From assembly GCF_017356035.1 (NCBI RefSeq), contig NZ_JAFIQX010000011.1, forward strand, positions 1 through 64,000: 64,000 nt of DNA. Reading direction: 5' to 3'. Every line of letters begins with the position of its first letter. The first letter of the stretch is position 1. The notes below the pieces were generated by a model that searched no databases, was not told where the DNA came from, and saw only the letters and a program-made list of their open reading frames with translations. Of the stretch, positions 43,660-51,861 are shown piece by piece. Source of the DNA: Longitalea luteola. GTDB lineage: Bacteria > Bacteroidota > Bacteroidia > Chitinophagales > Chitinophagaceae. The position numbers and the translations under genes are program-made.

Positions 43660-44061
43660 TTACACTGGCTGCGATTTGATCAACGTTTGCAAATAGCTGC
43701 ACAATTCAGAAAACCTGGCTGGTTTGGTAACAAAGGAAACTGCGCCCAATTCTTTCGTTCTGGCAACATCATGGGGGTTTGAACTGGTAGTATAAATGAT
43801 CACCGGAATGTTCTTCAGACTGTCGGTTTGCTTTATTTCTTTCAGGAACTGTAATCCGCCCATGCGGGGCATATTGAGGTCAACAAAAATATAATCAGGC
43901 AATGTATTGGCTGCAGACAATACATCCAATGCTTCGGAACCATTGGCAGCCGTTAATAATTCAAGATCTCCATCAACTTTAGCCAAAGCCGATTTGAAGA
44001 TCTCCTGATCATCTATGTCGTCATCTACCAGAAATAGCAGTTGATTTTGAAGCATTGGCAT
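43660..44061 (-). CDS. Stand-alone CheY-like response regulator
   Basis: A 133-residue receiver with no output domain. Acidic residues are in FLVDDDIDDQEIF, the phospho-acceptor Asp is in YIFVDLNMPRMGG, the Thr/Ser is in IYTTSSNP and the Lys is in VTKPARF. This subtype (Rcp1-like) partners PAS/phytochrome-type histidine kinases in phosphorelays, so the orphan kinase at 34434 is a candidate partner, though 7 kb away. Start at 44061 or 44055. Confidence 0.9.
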   Translation of the reverse strand: MPMLQNQLLFLVDDDIDDQEIFKSALAKVDGDLELLTAANGSEALDVLSAANTLPDYIFVDLNMPRMGGLQFLKEIKQTDSLKNIPVIIYTTSSNPHDVARTKELGAVSFVTKPARFSELCSYLQTLIKSQPV

Positions 44062-44186
44062 AATTTTCAAATTATGAAAATTTTTCTACCGTTCAAGGTA
44101 CACATTTTTTGCAAAAGAGCCTCTCTTTTTAACAGCGGTTCACCACCGAATGTATTTTCTGTTATCTTCGAATTATAACTGTCGTT

Positions 44187-45089
44187 ATGAAGATTCATCC
44201 GAAATTAAGCATCTTGCTTTGTAACCTGTTCCTTTTATGTGCCTGTTCAAATCGTATGACACTTGACAAACTTAAAGATCAGATCTCGTCTACGCTCGCC
44301 GGGCAACCCGGTGATTTCTCGGTTGCTTTCAAAGACCTGTCAACAGGAGAAACCATACTCATTAATGAGCAAACGTATTTTCATGCAGCAAGCACCATGA
44401 AAACGCCTGTTATGATAGAAGTATACAAACAGGCAGCTGCAGGCGTTTTCTCGCTGAACGATTCCTTTGTGTTGAAAAATGAATTCCGGAGCATTGTCGA
44501 CAGCAGTGCTTTCAGCCTGAAGCCTGAAGATGACAGTGAGAAAGAGCTGTACCGTCATTTGGGTGAAAAAAGAACTTTGTACAACCTGGTGTATGAGATG
44601 ATCATTATGAGCAGTAACCTGGCTACCAATATGGTGATAGAACTGGTCAATGCACGCAATGTAATGCAAACTATGCGGCAGTTGGGTGCTAACAAAATAC
44701 AGGTCCTGCGAGGTGTGGAAGATTCCAAAGCATACGCCAAAGGATTCAATAACGTTACCACCTCTCATGACCTGCTGGTCATTTTTGAAAAAATGGCCCG
44801 GGGCGAAATTGTGGACAGCGCTTCTTGCGATGCCATGATCAAAATATTGTTAGAACAACAATTCAACGAGATCATCCCCGCCCGCTTACCCAAGGATGTG
44901 AAGGTAGCGCACAAGACGGGTAACATCTCCCACGTGCAACACGATTCGGGCATTGTATTTCTGCCCAACGGTAAAAAATATGTGCTGGTATTATTATCAA
45001 AGAATCTGCCGGATGAAGACAAAGCCAAAAAGGCGATGGCTGAAGTGTCGGAAATGATCTATAAATATGTGAGCGATCCTGATAAATAG
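44187..45089 (+). CDS. Class A beta-lactamase-like serine hydrolase lipoprotein
   Basis: A 300-residue periplasmic lipoprotein (signal peptide ending LLCAC, lipid cysteine C20 or nearby). The serine motif is S69-T70-M71-K72, the second motif is SSN at 142-144 instead of SDN, and KTG is at 243-245 (AHKTGNISHV). I do not see a clean E-x-x-L-N omega-loop; E178 in GVEDSKAY lies in the right area. This fits the PenP/YbxI-type beta-lactamase-related family, which may be beta-lactamases or D-Ala-D-Ala-type peptidases. Resistance should not be assumed. Confidence 0.82.
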   Translation: MKIHPKLSILLCNLFLLCACSNRMTLDKLKDQISSTLAGQPGDFSVAFKDLSTGETILINEQTYFHAASTMKTPVMIEVYKQAAAGVFSLNDSFVLKNEFRSIVDSSAFSLKPEDDSEKELYRHLGEKRTLYNLVYEMIIMSSNLATNMVIELVNARNVMQTMRQLGANKIQVLRGVEDSKAYAKGFNNVTTSHDLLVIFEKMARGEIVDSASCDAMIKILLEQQFNEIIPARLPKDVKVAHKTGNISHVQHDSGIVFLPNGKKYVLVLLSKNLPDEDKAKKAMAEVSEMIYKYVSDPDK

Positions 45090-45100
45090 AATGGACCGTA

Positions 45101-46036
45101 TCAATGTGAATGCTTCTCCAGTCTTTCATTCTCATCGGGGCAGTGAATGGTCTCCGATTCCAGCTCAATAGTGCTGTGATGAATGTTATGGTGCATCAGC
45201 TCATGTTTAAGCTCCTGTATCACTTTTAATTTCTCGTTAAAGGGTAAACAGTCGTCGATGATCACATGCGCAGTCAATGCATTTTCCGTTGTGCTCAATG
45301 GCCAGATGTGAATATGATGCACATTGAGGATATGTTTAACCGATAAAATAACCCTGGTTATTTCGTTGAGCTCGATGCCTGCAGGCACCCCATCAACTGA
45401 CATTTTGAAACTGGCCGTGAGCAGCGACCAGGTGCCAATGAGCACTATGAACATGATCGCGAGACCGATCACCGGATCGAGCCAATACCAGTTGGTAAAA
45501 GAAATTACAATACCTCCCACCACAACACCAACCGATACCAGCGCATCGGCCACCAGATGCAGGTAGGCGCCTTTTATATTGAGATCGGCTTCCTTATTTC
45601 TGAAGAAAAGAAAAGCCGAAAGGCTGTTCACGGCAATACCTACGGCTGCCACCCAGGCGATTCCGGCGCCCTGTACAACCGGTGGCGCCTGTAACCGAAG
45701 TACCGATTCATAGCCAAGCATGCCGATGGCCAGCAGCAGCAATAATGCATTGAGGAAAGCGGCTAAAACAGTCGTCTTTTTGAATCCATAGGTATACCGG
45801 ATGGTTGCCTGCCGGCGGGCAAGTTTGAAGGCAAAATAAGAAAGGAGCAGGCTGGCCACATCGGCCAGGTTATGCCCGGCATCGCTCAGGAGTGAGATAG
45901 ATCTGTACGCCAAACCGGCCACCACTTCTACCAATACAAACAGCACATTCAATGCGATGCCCAGCTGAAACGCTTTCAGGCTCGCTTCATTGAACGAAAC
46001 GGCATGCGTGTGAGGGTGTGAATGGTCGTGTGCCAT
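45101..46036 (-). CDS. Cation diffusion facilitator (CzcD/ZitB-like metal exporter)
   Basis: A 311-residue CDF protein with a histidine-rich N-terminus (MAHDHSHPHTH). Six membrane segments lie in residues about 25-215. Metal-site residues are in helix 2 (LLSDAGHNLAD) and helix 5 (LHLVADALVS). The cytoplasmic domain follows with IHIWPLSTTENALTAHV and a His/Cys/Glu-rich tail. It exports Zn2+, Co2+ or Cd2+ by proton antiport. Start at 46036 chosen for the His-rich opening. It converges with the hydrolase gene (11-base gap), and an AAGGCNN array lies just upstream of its start. Confidence 0.92.
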   Translation of the reverse strand: MAHDHSHPHTHAVSFNEASLKAFQLGIALNVLFVLVEVVAGLAYRSISLLSDAGHNLADVASLLLSYFAFKLARRQATIRYTYGFKKTTVLAAFLNALLLLLAIGMLGYESVLRLQAPPVVQGAGIAWVAAVGIAVNSLSAFLFFRNKEADLNIKGAYLHLVADALVSVGVVVGGIVISFTNWYWLDPVIGLAIMFIVLIGTWSLLTASFKMSVDGVPAGIELNEITRVILSVKHILNVHHIHIWPLSTTENALTAHVIIDDCLPFNEKLKVIQELKHELMHHNIHHSTIELESETIHCPDENERLEKHSH

Positions 46037-46049
46037 ACGGCAAAGGTAC

Positions 46050-46154
46050 AAGGTTCAAGGCTAAGGGCTGAAGGCTAAGGGCTGAAGGCTGAAGGCGCAA
46101 GGCTAAGGGCTGAAGTCTAAAAGCGAAAAGCTAAGGGCCGAAGGCTGAAGGCGC
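46050..46154. repeat. 15-unit A(A/G)(A/G)GCNN heptamer array
   Basis: Fifteen 7-base units without phase slip: AAGGTTC, AAGGCTA, AGGGCTG, AAGGCTA, AGGGCTG, AAGGCTG, AAGGCGC and so on to AAGGCGC at 46148-46154. The words match those at 11633-11800 in the same orientation. It begins 13 bases upstream of the CDF start codon, in the region where its promoter would lie. Confidence 0.9.
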
Positions 46155-46171
46155 AGGTTGTGTCTTAAAAT

Positions 46172-46198
46172 AAAAAGCAGGTGGTAGAAACCACCTGC
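46172..46198 (-). terminator. Intrinsic terminator downstream of the IS1595-like gene
   Basis: On the minus strand GCAGGTGGT pairs with ACCACCTGC (9 perfect bases, loop TTCT), then five T and TATTTT. It lies 127 bases after the gene's stop. Confidence 0.75.
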
Positions 46199-46298
46199 GA
46201 GTCACATGAGAAAAATTCTATTACCGCAACTGGTTTTATATTGATCCAGGGATGAGTTGCGATAGGCTATAGAATGAAATCCCCGGAGTTCCTTTACA

Positions 46299-46321
46299 TT
46301 TTTGACCAGTAAGGTCAAAAA
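46299..46321. repeat. Short perfect hairpin at the end of the IS1595-like gene
   Basis: TTTTTGACC and GGTCAAAAA pair fully around AGTAA, three bases beyond the stop codon at 46325. It may be a weak terminator. No matching copy is seen on the far side of the gene, so it is not a terminal repeat of an intact insertion element. Confidence 0.45.
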
Positions 46322-46324
46322 CAA

Positions 46325-47017
46325 CTATTTTATGGCTTCTTTGGAATAATGCAAAGGTCGCTTGTGCAAAATTTCCATCAACAATTCAAACAGGTCATTT
46401 TCCCTGTAATTGTACCTGAACTCTGTTTCCTTGACGTGAAGATAAAGGGTACCGCTGTTTAATCCGCGGAATTTAATTAACCGCGATTTCAGCATGCCCC
46501 AGAACAAATCAATCTCGTCGATATGCGATTTACCACGTGTTACACCGGGTACCGATTCATTGATGCGGTATAACCGGATGCTGTTGAAATCGGCAATGCC
46601 ATTGAACAGGTGAAGGCGATACTTTTCGATGATATCGCGTTCGCCCTCCGTTTTTCCTTTCAACCAATCGTACATCCATTCCGAATCAATGTTTGCGATC
46701 TTATCGGTGTAAATGGTTTCATCGTTCCTGAAAATGCCGTAAAACGATTTCTTTGAAACTGTTCCATTACTGGCAACAGTACCATTTTCCGATGCATGAT
46801 AAGAAACCGTTCCATTCGTAAAATGAAATGGGTTCCTTTCTTCGCAAAATTTCGCAATGTGTGTACGAATTAGTTTGAAGTACGCATTGACCGTAATTCG
46901 ACTAATTCCTGTGATGTTGGCGATCTGTGTGGCTGTCAGATCTTCCGAGAATAATTTAATAAGTTCCCGAACTTTCCGCTCAGAAAGATGGGCCCCCTTC
47001 AGGTATCTGTTTTTCAT
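46325..47017 (-). CDS. IS1595/ISXO2-type transposase-derived protein, catalytic residues lost
   Basis: A 230-residue protein. Residues 1-60 (LSERKVRELIKLFSEDLTATQIA and SRITVNAYFKL) match the N-terminal helix-turn-helix of Bacteroidota IS1595 transposases. The C-terminus FWGMLKSRLIKFRGLN, YLHVKETEFRYNYREND and ILHKRPL matches their end. Between them, the usual first catalytic D-E-S strand is replaced by a linker with three NGTV repeats (about 69-87), the S-D-G-W segment is not recognisable, and N-G-I-E-S-F-W has become D-E-I-D-L-F-W. The frame is open and no terminal inverted repeats were found. I infer a DNA-binding protein kept for another purpose. Confidence 0.7.
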   Translation of the reverse strand: MKNRYLKGAHLSERKVRELIKLFSEDLTATQIANITGISRITVNAYFKLIRTHIAKFCEERNPFHFTNGTVSYHASENGTVASNGTVSKKSFYGIFRNDETIYTDKIANIDSEWMYDWLKGKTEGERDIIEKYRLHLFNGIADFNSIRLYRINESVPGVTRGKSHIDEIDLFWGMLKSRLIKFRGLNSGTLYLHVKETEFRYNYRENDLFELLMEILHKRPLHYSKEAIK

Positions 47018-47028
47018 GGCTGCTTAGG

Positions 47029-47059
47029 TAGTTTGAAGTACGTAACTCTACGTAAATAA
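47029..47059 (-). promoter_or_regulatory. Repeated TTACGTA boxes and 14-bp repeat upstream of the IS1595-like gene
   Basis: On the minus strand TTACGTA-GAG-TTACGTA (10-base spacing) is followed by CTTCAAACTA. The 14-mer TAGTTTGAAGTACG at 47029-47042 recurs inside the gene at 46871-46884, at its helix-turn-helix. Possible self-binding site. Confidence 0.35.
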
Positions 47060-47193
47060 GACAAATTTTATTATACGCCGCGTGTTAAAATATTATAAAC
47101 GGCAGAAGGATAGGATGTACGATTCAACCTACTTATCTTGTAGAATAAATTGATAAAATGAAATTATCTAGAAGTGTATCTAGTTGATCTTTA

Positions 47194-49260
47194 TCAGGAA
47201 ACTAACAAGCGTTTAATTACTGCTGCCACTTTTTCACCATTGGGTAACATAGCCTGTTCCAAATACATATTCATCGGCACTGCAGGCACATTTAATGCAC
47301 CTAATACAGCAACGGGTGCATCGAGCCATTGAAAACATGCAGATGAAATTCTTCCGGCCAGTGCTTCTGCAAATGAATTGTGCTGCTGCTCTTCCGTTAG
47401 TACTAAACATTTCCCATGTTTCTTCACGGTCTCAAAGATCAGGGCTTCATCTAATGGGTATAACGTACGCAAATCAATGATATCAATCATGCCGGGGAAT
47501 TGCCTGGCTGCGGTGCGCGCCCAGTAAACACCCATACCATAAGTGATGATACAACATGATTCACCGTTTGTAATGTTTTGTATATCGGCCTGTACAACCA
47601 GGTTGGCTTTGCCTAATGGTAGAATATAATCTCGGGATGGTTCAATTGTTTTTGCGTCTTCTGTTCCGGGCACTTTACTCCAGTATAATCCTTTATGTTC
47701 CAGCATTACGACCGGATTAGGGTCGAGGAACGCTGCTTTCATTAACCCTTTCATGTCGGCTGCATTGGAAGGGTATACAACTTTGATCCCTTTGATGGAT
47801 AATAACGTTGTTTCAACACTACCACTATGATAAGGACCGCCACCGCCATAAGCGCCGACAGGCACGCGTATTACTGTTTGAACAGGGAACTTGCCGCAAG
47901 TGAGATAACATGATTTTGAGATCTCTGTCACGAGCTGATTAAAGCCGGGATAGATATAATCGGCAAATTGTACTTCGACGATCGGCTTCACTCCTACCGC
48001 ACTCATTCCAACGGTTGAACCAATGATATAGGCTTCCTGGATGGCGGTATTGAAAACACGCACATCACTGAATTTTTCGGCCAGGGTAGCCGCTTCGCGA
48101 AAAACGCCGCCCAGCCGGCGGCCAACATCCTGTCCGTACAACATGGCCTCGGGATGATCTTCCATTATTTCTCTAATGGCAAAGAGCGCCGCATCAACCA
48201 TGATGATCTTTTCATTACCTGCAGGCTGGCGCTGCCCTTTTTCTTCCGTTACAGGTGTGGGCACAAAAACATACTCGGCTACTGTAGCGGGGTCAGGTTC
48301 CGGCGCTGTTAAGGCCTGCTGAAACTGCGCCGTCACATCCTCCCAGGCTTTCTTTTCTATATGCAGGAGCTCATGTTCCTCTATCCCAACATGTAATAAC
48401 TGCTTTCGCAGCCTGGGTCCCGGATCGCTCAGCGCATGTTTTTCCAGATCCTGCTGCGACCGGTAGAACTCTTTGCGCACGCCACTGGTGTGATGGCCCA
48501 GCAAAGGCACTTTTGCCTGCACCAGGTAAGGCGTTCTATGCTGCCGTACATATTGCACTACGCGATGCATGGCATCGAAACTTTCTTCGAAATTGCTGCC
48601 GTCGATCCTTACCCGATCGAGGCCTGGAAAACCGGCTGCATAATCATATGCATCCATTACCCGCACTTCATCGGCGCTGGCACTAATGCCCCAGCCGTTG
48701 TCCTGCACGAGATAGATCACCGGAAGTTTTTTCAATACGGCAAACTGAAATGCCTCGCTCACCTCACCTTCTGTTACACTGGCATCACCCAGTGAGCAGA
48801 TGACTACCGGTAATTCGCCATTGGGACCTTTTATGAGTTTATCGGAATTAATTTGTTCAAGATATTGAAGGCCCTGAGCAACACCGGTAGTGGGTATCAC
48901 CTGCATGCCGGTGGCGCTGCTTTGATGGATTATGGTGGGTTTATCATTACCGCGGTAGTTAGGATGGCCATAATATTCGCGGCCGCCGGTAAAAATATCA
49001 TCGCGTTTGGCCAGCAGTTGCAGCATCAGTTGGTAGGGCGAAAAGCCAAGGCCAAGCAAAATGCTTTCATCGCGGTAATAGGGGCTTATATAGTCACAGG
49101 GAAGCAATTGGAACGCTGTTGCCAGCTGTATGGCTTCATGTCCCCGGGATGTGGAATGCACATATTTGCAGGCGGTACGATTCGCTTCATAGGTTTCGGC
49201 CATGGCTTTGGCCGTGCACATGAGCCGGTAGGCTTCTAATAATGTATCGGTATGCATCAT
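47194..49260 (-). CDS. Fused alpha/beta E1 of a 2-oxoacid dehydrogenase complex
   Basis: A 688-residue thiamine-diphosphate enzyme, with the E1 alpha part (about 1-335) and beta part (about 345-688) in one chain. TPP site: GDASVTEGEVSEAF (158-171) to QDNGWGIS (N188). The beta part has MLYGQDVGRRLGGVFREA, FNTAIQEAYIIGSTVGMSAVG and PVGAYGGGGPYHSG. It decarboxylates branched-chain 2-oxoacids or pyruvate and hands the acyl group to E2; no E2 or E3 gene is in the window. Fused E1 of this type is common in Bacteroidota, mostly annotated as branched-chain. Single gene with its own upstream region. Confidence 0.9.
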   Translation of the reverse strand: MMHTDTLLEAYRLMCTAKAMAETYEANRTACKYVHSTSRGHEAIQLATAFQLLPCDYISPYYRDESILLGLGFSPYQLMLQLLAKRDDIFTGGREYYGHPNYRGNDKPTIIHQSSATGMQVIPTTGVAQGLQYLEQINSDKLIKGPNGELPVVICSLGDASVTEGEVSEAFQFAVLKKLPVIYLVQDNGWGISASADEVRVMDAYDYAAGFPGLDRVRIDGSNFEESFDAMHRVVQYVRQHRTPYLVQAKVPLLGHHTSGVRKEFYRSQQDLEKHALSDPGPRLRKQLLHVGIEEHELLHIEKKAWEDVTAQFQQALTAPEPDPATVAEYVFVPTPVTEEKGQRQPAGNEKIIMVDAALFAIREIMEDHPEAMLYGQDVGRRLGGVFREAATLAEKFSDVRVFNTAIQEAYIIGSTVGMSAVGVKPIVEVQFADYIYPGFNQLVTEISKSCYLTCGKFPVQTVIRVPVGAYGGGGPYHSGSVETTLLSIKGIKVVYPSNAADMKGLMKAAFLDPNPVVMLEHKGLYWSKVPGTEDAKTIEPSRDYILPLGKANLVVQADIQNITNGESCCIITYGMGVYWARTAARQFPGMIDIIDLRTLYPLDEALIFETVKKHGKCLVLTEEQQHNSFAEALAGRISSACFQWLDAPVAVLGALNVPAVPMNMYLEQAMLPNGEKVAAVIKRLLVS

Positions 49261-49298
49261 AGTTAACTAACAAAAGTAATAATAACAAATGTTAGTTT

Positions 49299-49431
49299 GA
49301 AATCTGAAACCCGAAGCCGGAAATCGGAAACCTGAAGTCGGAAGTCCGAAGTCGGAAATTACTCATACCTCAGACCTCAGACTTCTGACCTCAGACTTCT
49401 GACCTCAGACTTCTGACTTCAGACCTCAGTC
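49299..49431. repeat. 19-unit heptamer array in inverted halves
   Basis: Nine units of the GAARYCN type (GAAATCT, GAAACCC, GAAGCCG, ... GAAGTCG, GAAATTA) run to 49361. Ten of the CTCAGAC/TTCTGAC type, the reverse complement GAAGTCN-like set, run to 49431. Phase is kept over all 133 bases. It fills the gap between the E1 start and the FAH-gene terminator. Confidence 0.9.
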
Positions 49432-49436
49432 CGCCT

Positions 49437-49474
49437 AAAAACAAAAAGCCCTTCCCGAAGAATCGGGAAAGGCT
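49437..49474 (-). terminator. Intrinsic terminator of the FAH-family gene
   Basis: On the minus strand AGCCTTTCCCGA and TCGGGAAGGGCT form a 12-base stem with one mismatch, loop TTCT, then TTTTTGTTTT. Confidence 0.8.
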
Positions 49475-49500
49475 ATTTCCTTGTAATGATGATCTATTTG

Positions 49501-50112
49501 TTATTTGATCTCTAAACTTAATAAGCTGTCGTCTTCGATAAAGGCTTCCAGCTCGTCACCAACTACACATTCGCCAACACCGGCTGGTGTACCGGTAAAT
49601 ACGAGGTCGCCAATATTCACTGAAAAATAGTTGGAGATATAAGCAACTACTTTATCAAAGTTATTGATCATTAAACCTGAATTACCCTGCTGCACCAGCT
49701 CTTTATTTTTATACAGACAGAAGTTGATGTCTTTTTTGTTCTTGATATTCGTAAGCGGGATCCACTTTCCGATCACTGCAGAATTATCCCAGGCTTTCGC
49801 TTTTTCCCAGGGCAATCCCTTTTCTTTCAGCTCCGTCTGAATATCTCGTGCGGTGAAGTCGATACCAACTGTTACGGCGTCATAATACTTACTGGCAAAT
49901 CTATCCTGAATGTACTTTCCATTCTTGGATATACGCAATACCAGTTCACACTCATAATGCAATTCGTTAGTGAACTCAGGGTAATAAAAAGGGGTATGAG
50001 CCTGCAGTAAAGCACTTTTAGGTTTCATAAAAACGATAGGTTCTTCAGGAACCTCGTTACCCAATTCTTTTGCGTGAGCCACATAATTACGGCCTACACA
50101 GAAAATTTTCAT
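49501..50112 (-). CDS. Fumarylacetoacetate-hydrolase-family protein
   Basis: A 203-residue single-domain FAH protein (start at 50112, MKIFCVGRNYVAHAKELGN). The divalent-metal residues are in YECELVLRI (E-x-E) and VGIDFTARDIQ (Asp). LVFTGTPAGVG is the conserved C-terminal loop. Members are hydrolases or decarboxylases of acylpyruvates or oxaloacetate (YcgM/FAHD1-like). It is the last of a minus-strand run with pth upstream (146 bases), ended by the terminator at 49437. Confidence 0.9.
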   Translation of the reverse strand: MKIFCVGRNYVAHAKELGNEVPEEPIVFMKPKSALLQAHTPFYYPEFTNELHYECELVLRISKNGKYIQDRFASKYYDAVTVGIDFTARDIQTELKEKGLPWEKAKAWDNSAVIGKWIPLTNIKNKKDINFCLYKNKELVQQGNSGLMINNFDKVVAYISNYFSVNIGDLVFTGTPAGVGECVVGDELEAFIEDDSLLSLEIK

Positions 50113-50258
50113 ACTCAACAAAGGGTTTAATTGAGATAATTGTTTTCAAGTTTCATGCGCCTGGAAAAGCCGGGGTACGTGGACATAGAGATATTGAATA
50201 TCAAATTATTACTCACCTCAATATTGGCATTGCGAAAATAAAGATTCAAATTAACAAA

Positions 50259-50834
50259 TCATAGTGTAAACTCCAATTTATTCGCTTCATTCATAGTTCG
50301 TTCGATGCCAATGGTGATAAAATTTTCTATCACTTCCACACATTTTTCAACCTTTCGTTTTACTAAGGGCGCTTCCTCGGGCGTCCAGCGGCTTAGCACA
50401 AAATCCGCCTGCCCTCCTTTGGGGAAATTGTTACCGATACCAAGTCGTAATCGGGGATATTTATCGGTAAGAAGGGTTTCCTCTATGCTCCGCAATCCGT
50501 TATGACCGGCACAGCTACCCGAAGGTCTCAGCCGTATCCGGGAAAGCGGTAATGCAATATCGTCTACTATTACCAATAATTGTTCCAAAGCGACCGATTC
50601 TTTTTCCATCCAATACTTTACAGCTTTCCCACTAAGGTTCATATACGTCGTAGGCTTGATAATTGTCAATTTTTTGCCTTTCCACTTTATATCACAAACC
50701 TGTGCCAGCCTGCCCACTCCAAAAAAGCCGCCATGTTTTTGCACGAAAGCATCTACTACATCAAATCCGATGTTATGACGTGTGTATGCATATTCATCTC
50801 CAATATTACCTAAACCAATCAACAGGAATTTCAT
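50259..50834 (-). CDS. pth: Peptidyl-tRNA hydrolase
   Basis: A 191-residue Pth that frees peptide from stalled peptidyl-tRNA. Seen: LLIGLGNIGDEYAYTRHNIGF with catalytic H20 (quoted here in full only up to the histidine region), YMNLSGKAV, LVIVDDIALPL and GHNGLRSIEETL. Length is normal. It lies downstream of rplY, the usual prs-rplY-pth order. Confidence 0.95.
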   Translation of the reverse strand: MKFLLIGLGNIGDEYAYTRHNIGFDVVDAFVQKHGGFFGVGRLAQVCDIKWKGKKLTIIKPTTYMNLSGKAVKYWMEKESVALEQLLVIVDDIALPLSRIRLRPSGSCAGHNGLRSIEETLLTDKYPRLRLGIGNNFPKGGQADFVLSRWTPEEAPLVKRKVEKCVEVIENFITIGIERTMNEANKLEFTL

Positions 50835-50894
50835 AAAAATGGCAATAATGATACTGGGTGGTGGGTAAGCTACATGCAGAAAAGGCCCAAAATG

Positions 50895-51020
50895 ATCGAA
50901 ACTGGCTATGGATCAAAAAGGTCTAATCAGTCAACCGGCAAATGGATCAAATTGGTCAAATGAGTCTGTTCAAAGGTAGTACGATCAGTAAAAAGGGTCA
51001 AATCAGTCAATGATACCTTT
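50895..51020. repeat. 9-bp periodic array between rplY and pth
   Basis: GGTCAAAT/GATCAAAA-type words recur at 9-base steps: GGATCAAAA AGGTCTAAT CAGTCAACC, then (after a two-base slip) ATCAAATTG GTCAAATGA GTCTGTTCA. Similar words appear again near 50984-51012. The period is longer and less exact than in the heptamer arrays. Confidence 0.5.
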
Positions 51021-51062
51021 TTCTCAGTTCCTCATGTGACTCACTTGACCGCTTTATGTGAC

Positions 51063-51086
51063 TTAAAAGCCCGGAGTTACCGGGCT
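51063..51086 (-). terminator. Terminator hairpin after rplY
   Basis: AGCCCGG and CCGGGCT pair perfectly around a 5-base loop on the minus strand, with a short TTTT tail. It is 21 bases after the rplY stop. Confidence 0.65.
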
Positions 51087-51106
51087 TAATATGCAATTAT
51101 CTTATG

Positions 51107-51739
51107 TTACTTTTTGGCAGCAGGTGCTTTTGCAGGAGCAGCGGCGGGCGCTTTGGCTCCGGCAGCAGGTGCAGCAGCAGCTTCTTCCTGTTTCAACTGA
51201 CGCGTCATTACAACTGATGCAATGGGGATACGCGGTGAGTTCAGGATCTCGTAATTAGCTTCCTTCACATCTTCTACACGAATGTTGCCATTCAGTTGCA
51301 GGTTAGTGATATCAACCTCGATATTCTCTTTCAGGTGTTGGGGAAGTGTCTTTACTTTTAAAGATTTTACTTTAGTAATAAGACGGCCACCATCTTTTAC
51401 CCCTTGTGAAGCTCCGGTGAACTTAATAGGGATAGTAGCAATTACTGCTTTGTCCTGAACCAGTTCCAGGAAGTCAACGTGTGACAGCTCATCTGTTACC
51501 TTGTCGAACTGCAGGTCTTTCAAAATACATTTGTAGCTTTTTCCGTCTACCTGGATGTCAGCTAACTGGAAATCAGGAGTATATACGATGGATTTAAAAG
51601 CCAGCACAGGTGCTGCGAAAGCAATTTCCTGTGTACCGCCGTAAATTACACCAGGCACCAGTCCCTGAGAGCGAAGTTGGCGGGTGGCTTTTTTCCCGGT
51701 TTCGGTCCTCAGTTGTCCTTCGATTGTAATTGTTTTCAT
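51107..51739 (-). CDS. rplY: 50S ribosomal protein bL25 (CTC/TL5 long form)
   Basis: A 210-residue bL25 of the long CTC type that binds 5S rRNA. The N-terminal L25 domain (about 1-92) is EGQLRTETGKKATRQLRSQG with VPGVIYGG, and the C-terminal TL5 domain (about 95-185) has KFTGASQGVKDGG. An alanine/proline-rich low-complexity tail (EEAAAAPAAGAKAPAAAPAK) ends it. It follows prs by 122 bases. Confidence 0.95.
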   Translation of the reverse strand: MKTITIEGQLRTETGKKATRQLRSQGLVPGVIYGGTQEIAFAAPVLAFKSIVYTPDFQLADIQVDGKSYKCILKDLQFDKVTDELSHVDFLELVQDKAVIATIPIKFTGASQGVKDGGRLITKVKSLKVKTLPQHLKENIEVDITNLQLNGNIRVEDVKEANYEILNSPRIPIASVVMTRQLKQEEAAAAPAAGAKAPAAAPAKAPAAKK

Positions 51740-51765
51740 TGTTTATTTTAATTTATAAATTCTGT

Positions 51766-51800
51766 CAATCGTGAATCGGTAATCGTGCATAGCTCACTCT
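51766..51800. repeat. AATCGT heptamer array between prs and rplY
   Basis: CAATCGT GAATCGG TAATCGT GCATAGC TCACTCT in 7-base phase. TAATCGT GAATCGT also occurs at 4875-4888. Confidence 0.65.
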
Positions 51801-51861
51801 CCGATCCTGATAACTATTGGCCATTCTAAAATCCGTTTCTTCAAATGCCAATATCGTCGCC

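Noticed and set aside
46050-46198. Array plus hairpin as the end of an insertion sequence
   Set aside because: No matching inverted end or target-site duplication is seen on the other side of the IS1595-like gene; the array matches the intergenic heptamer class and the hairpin has a T run.
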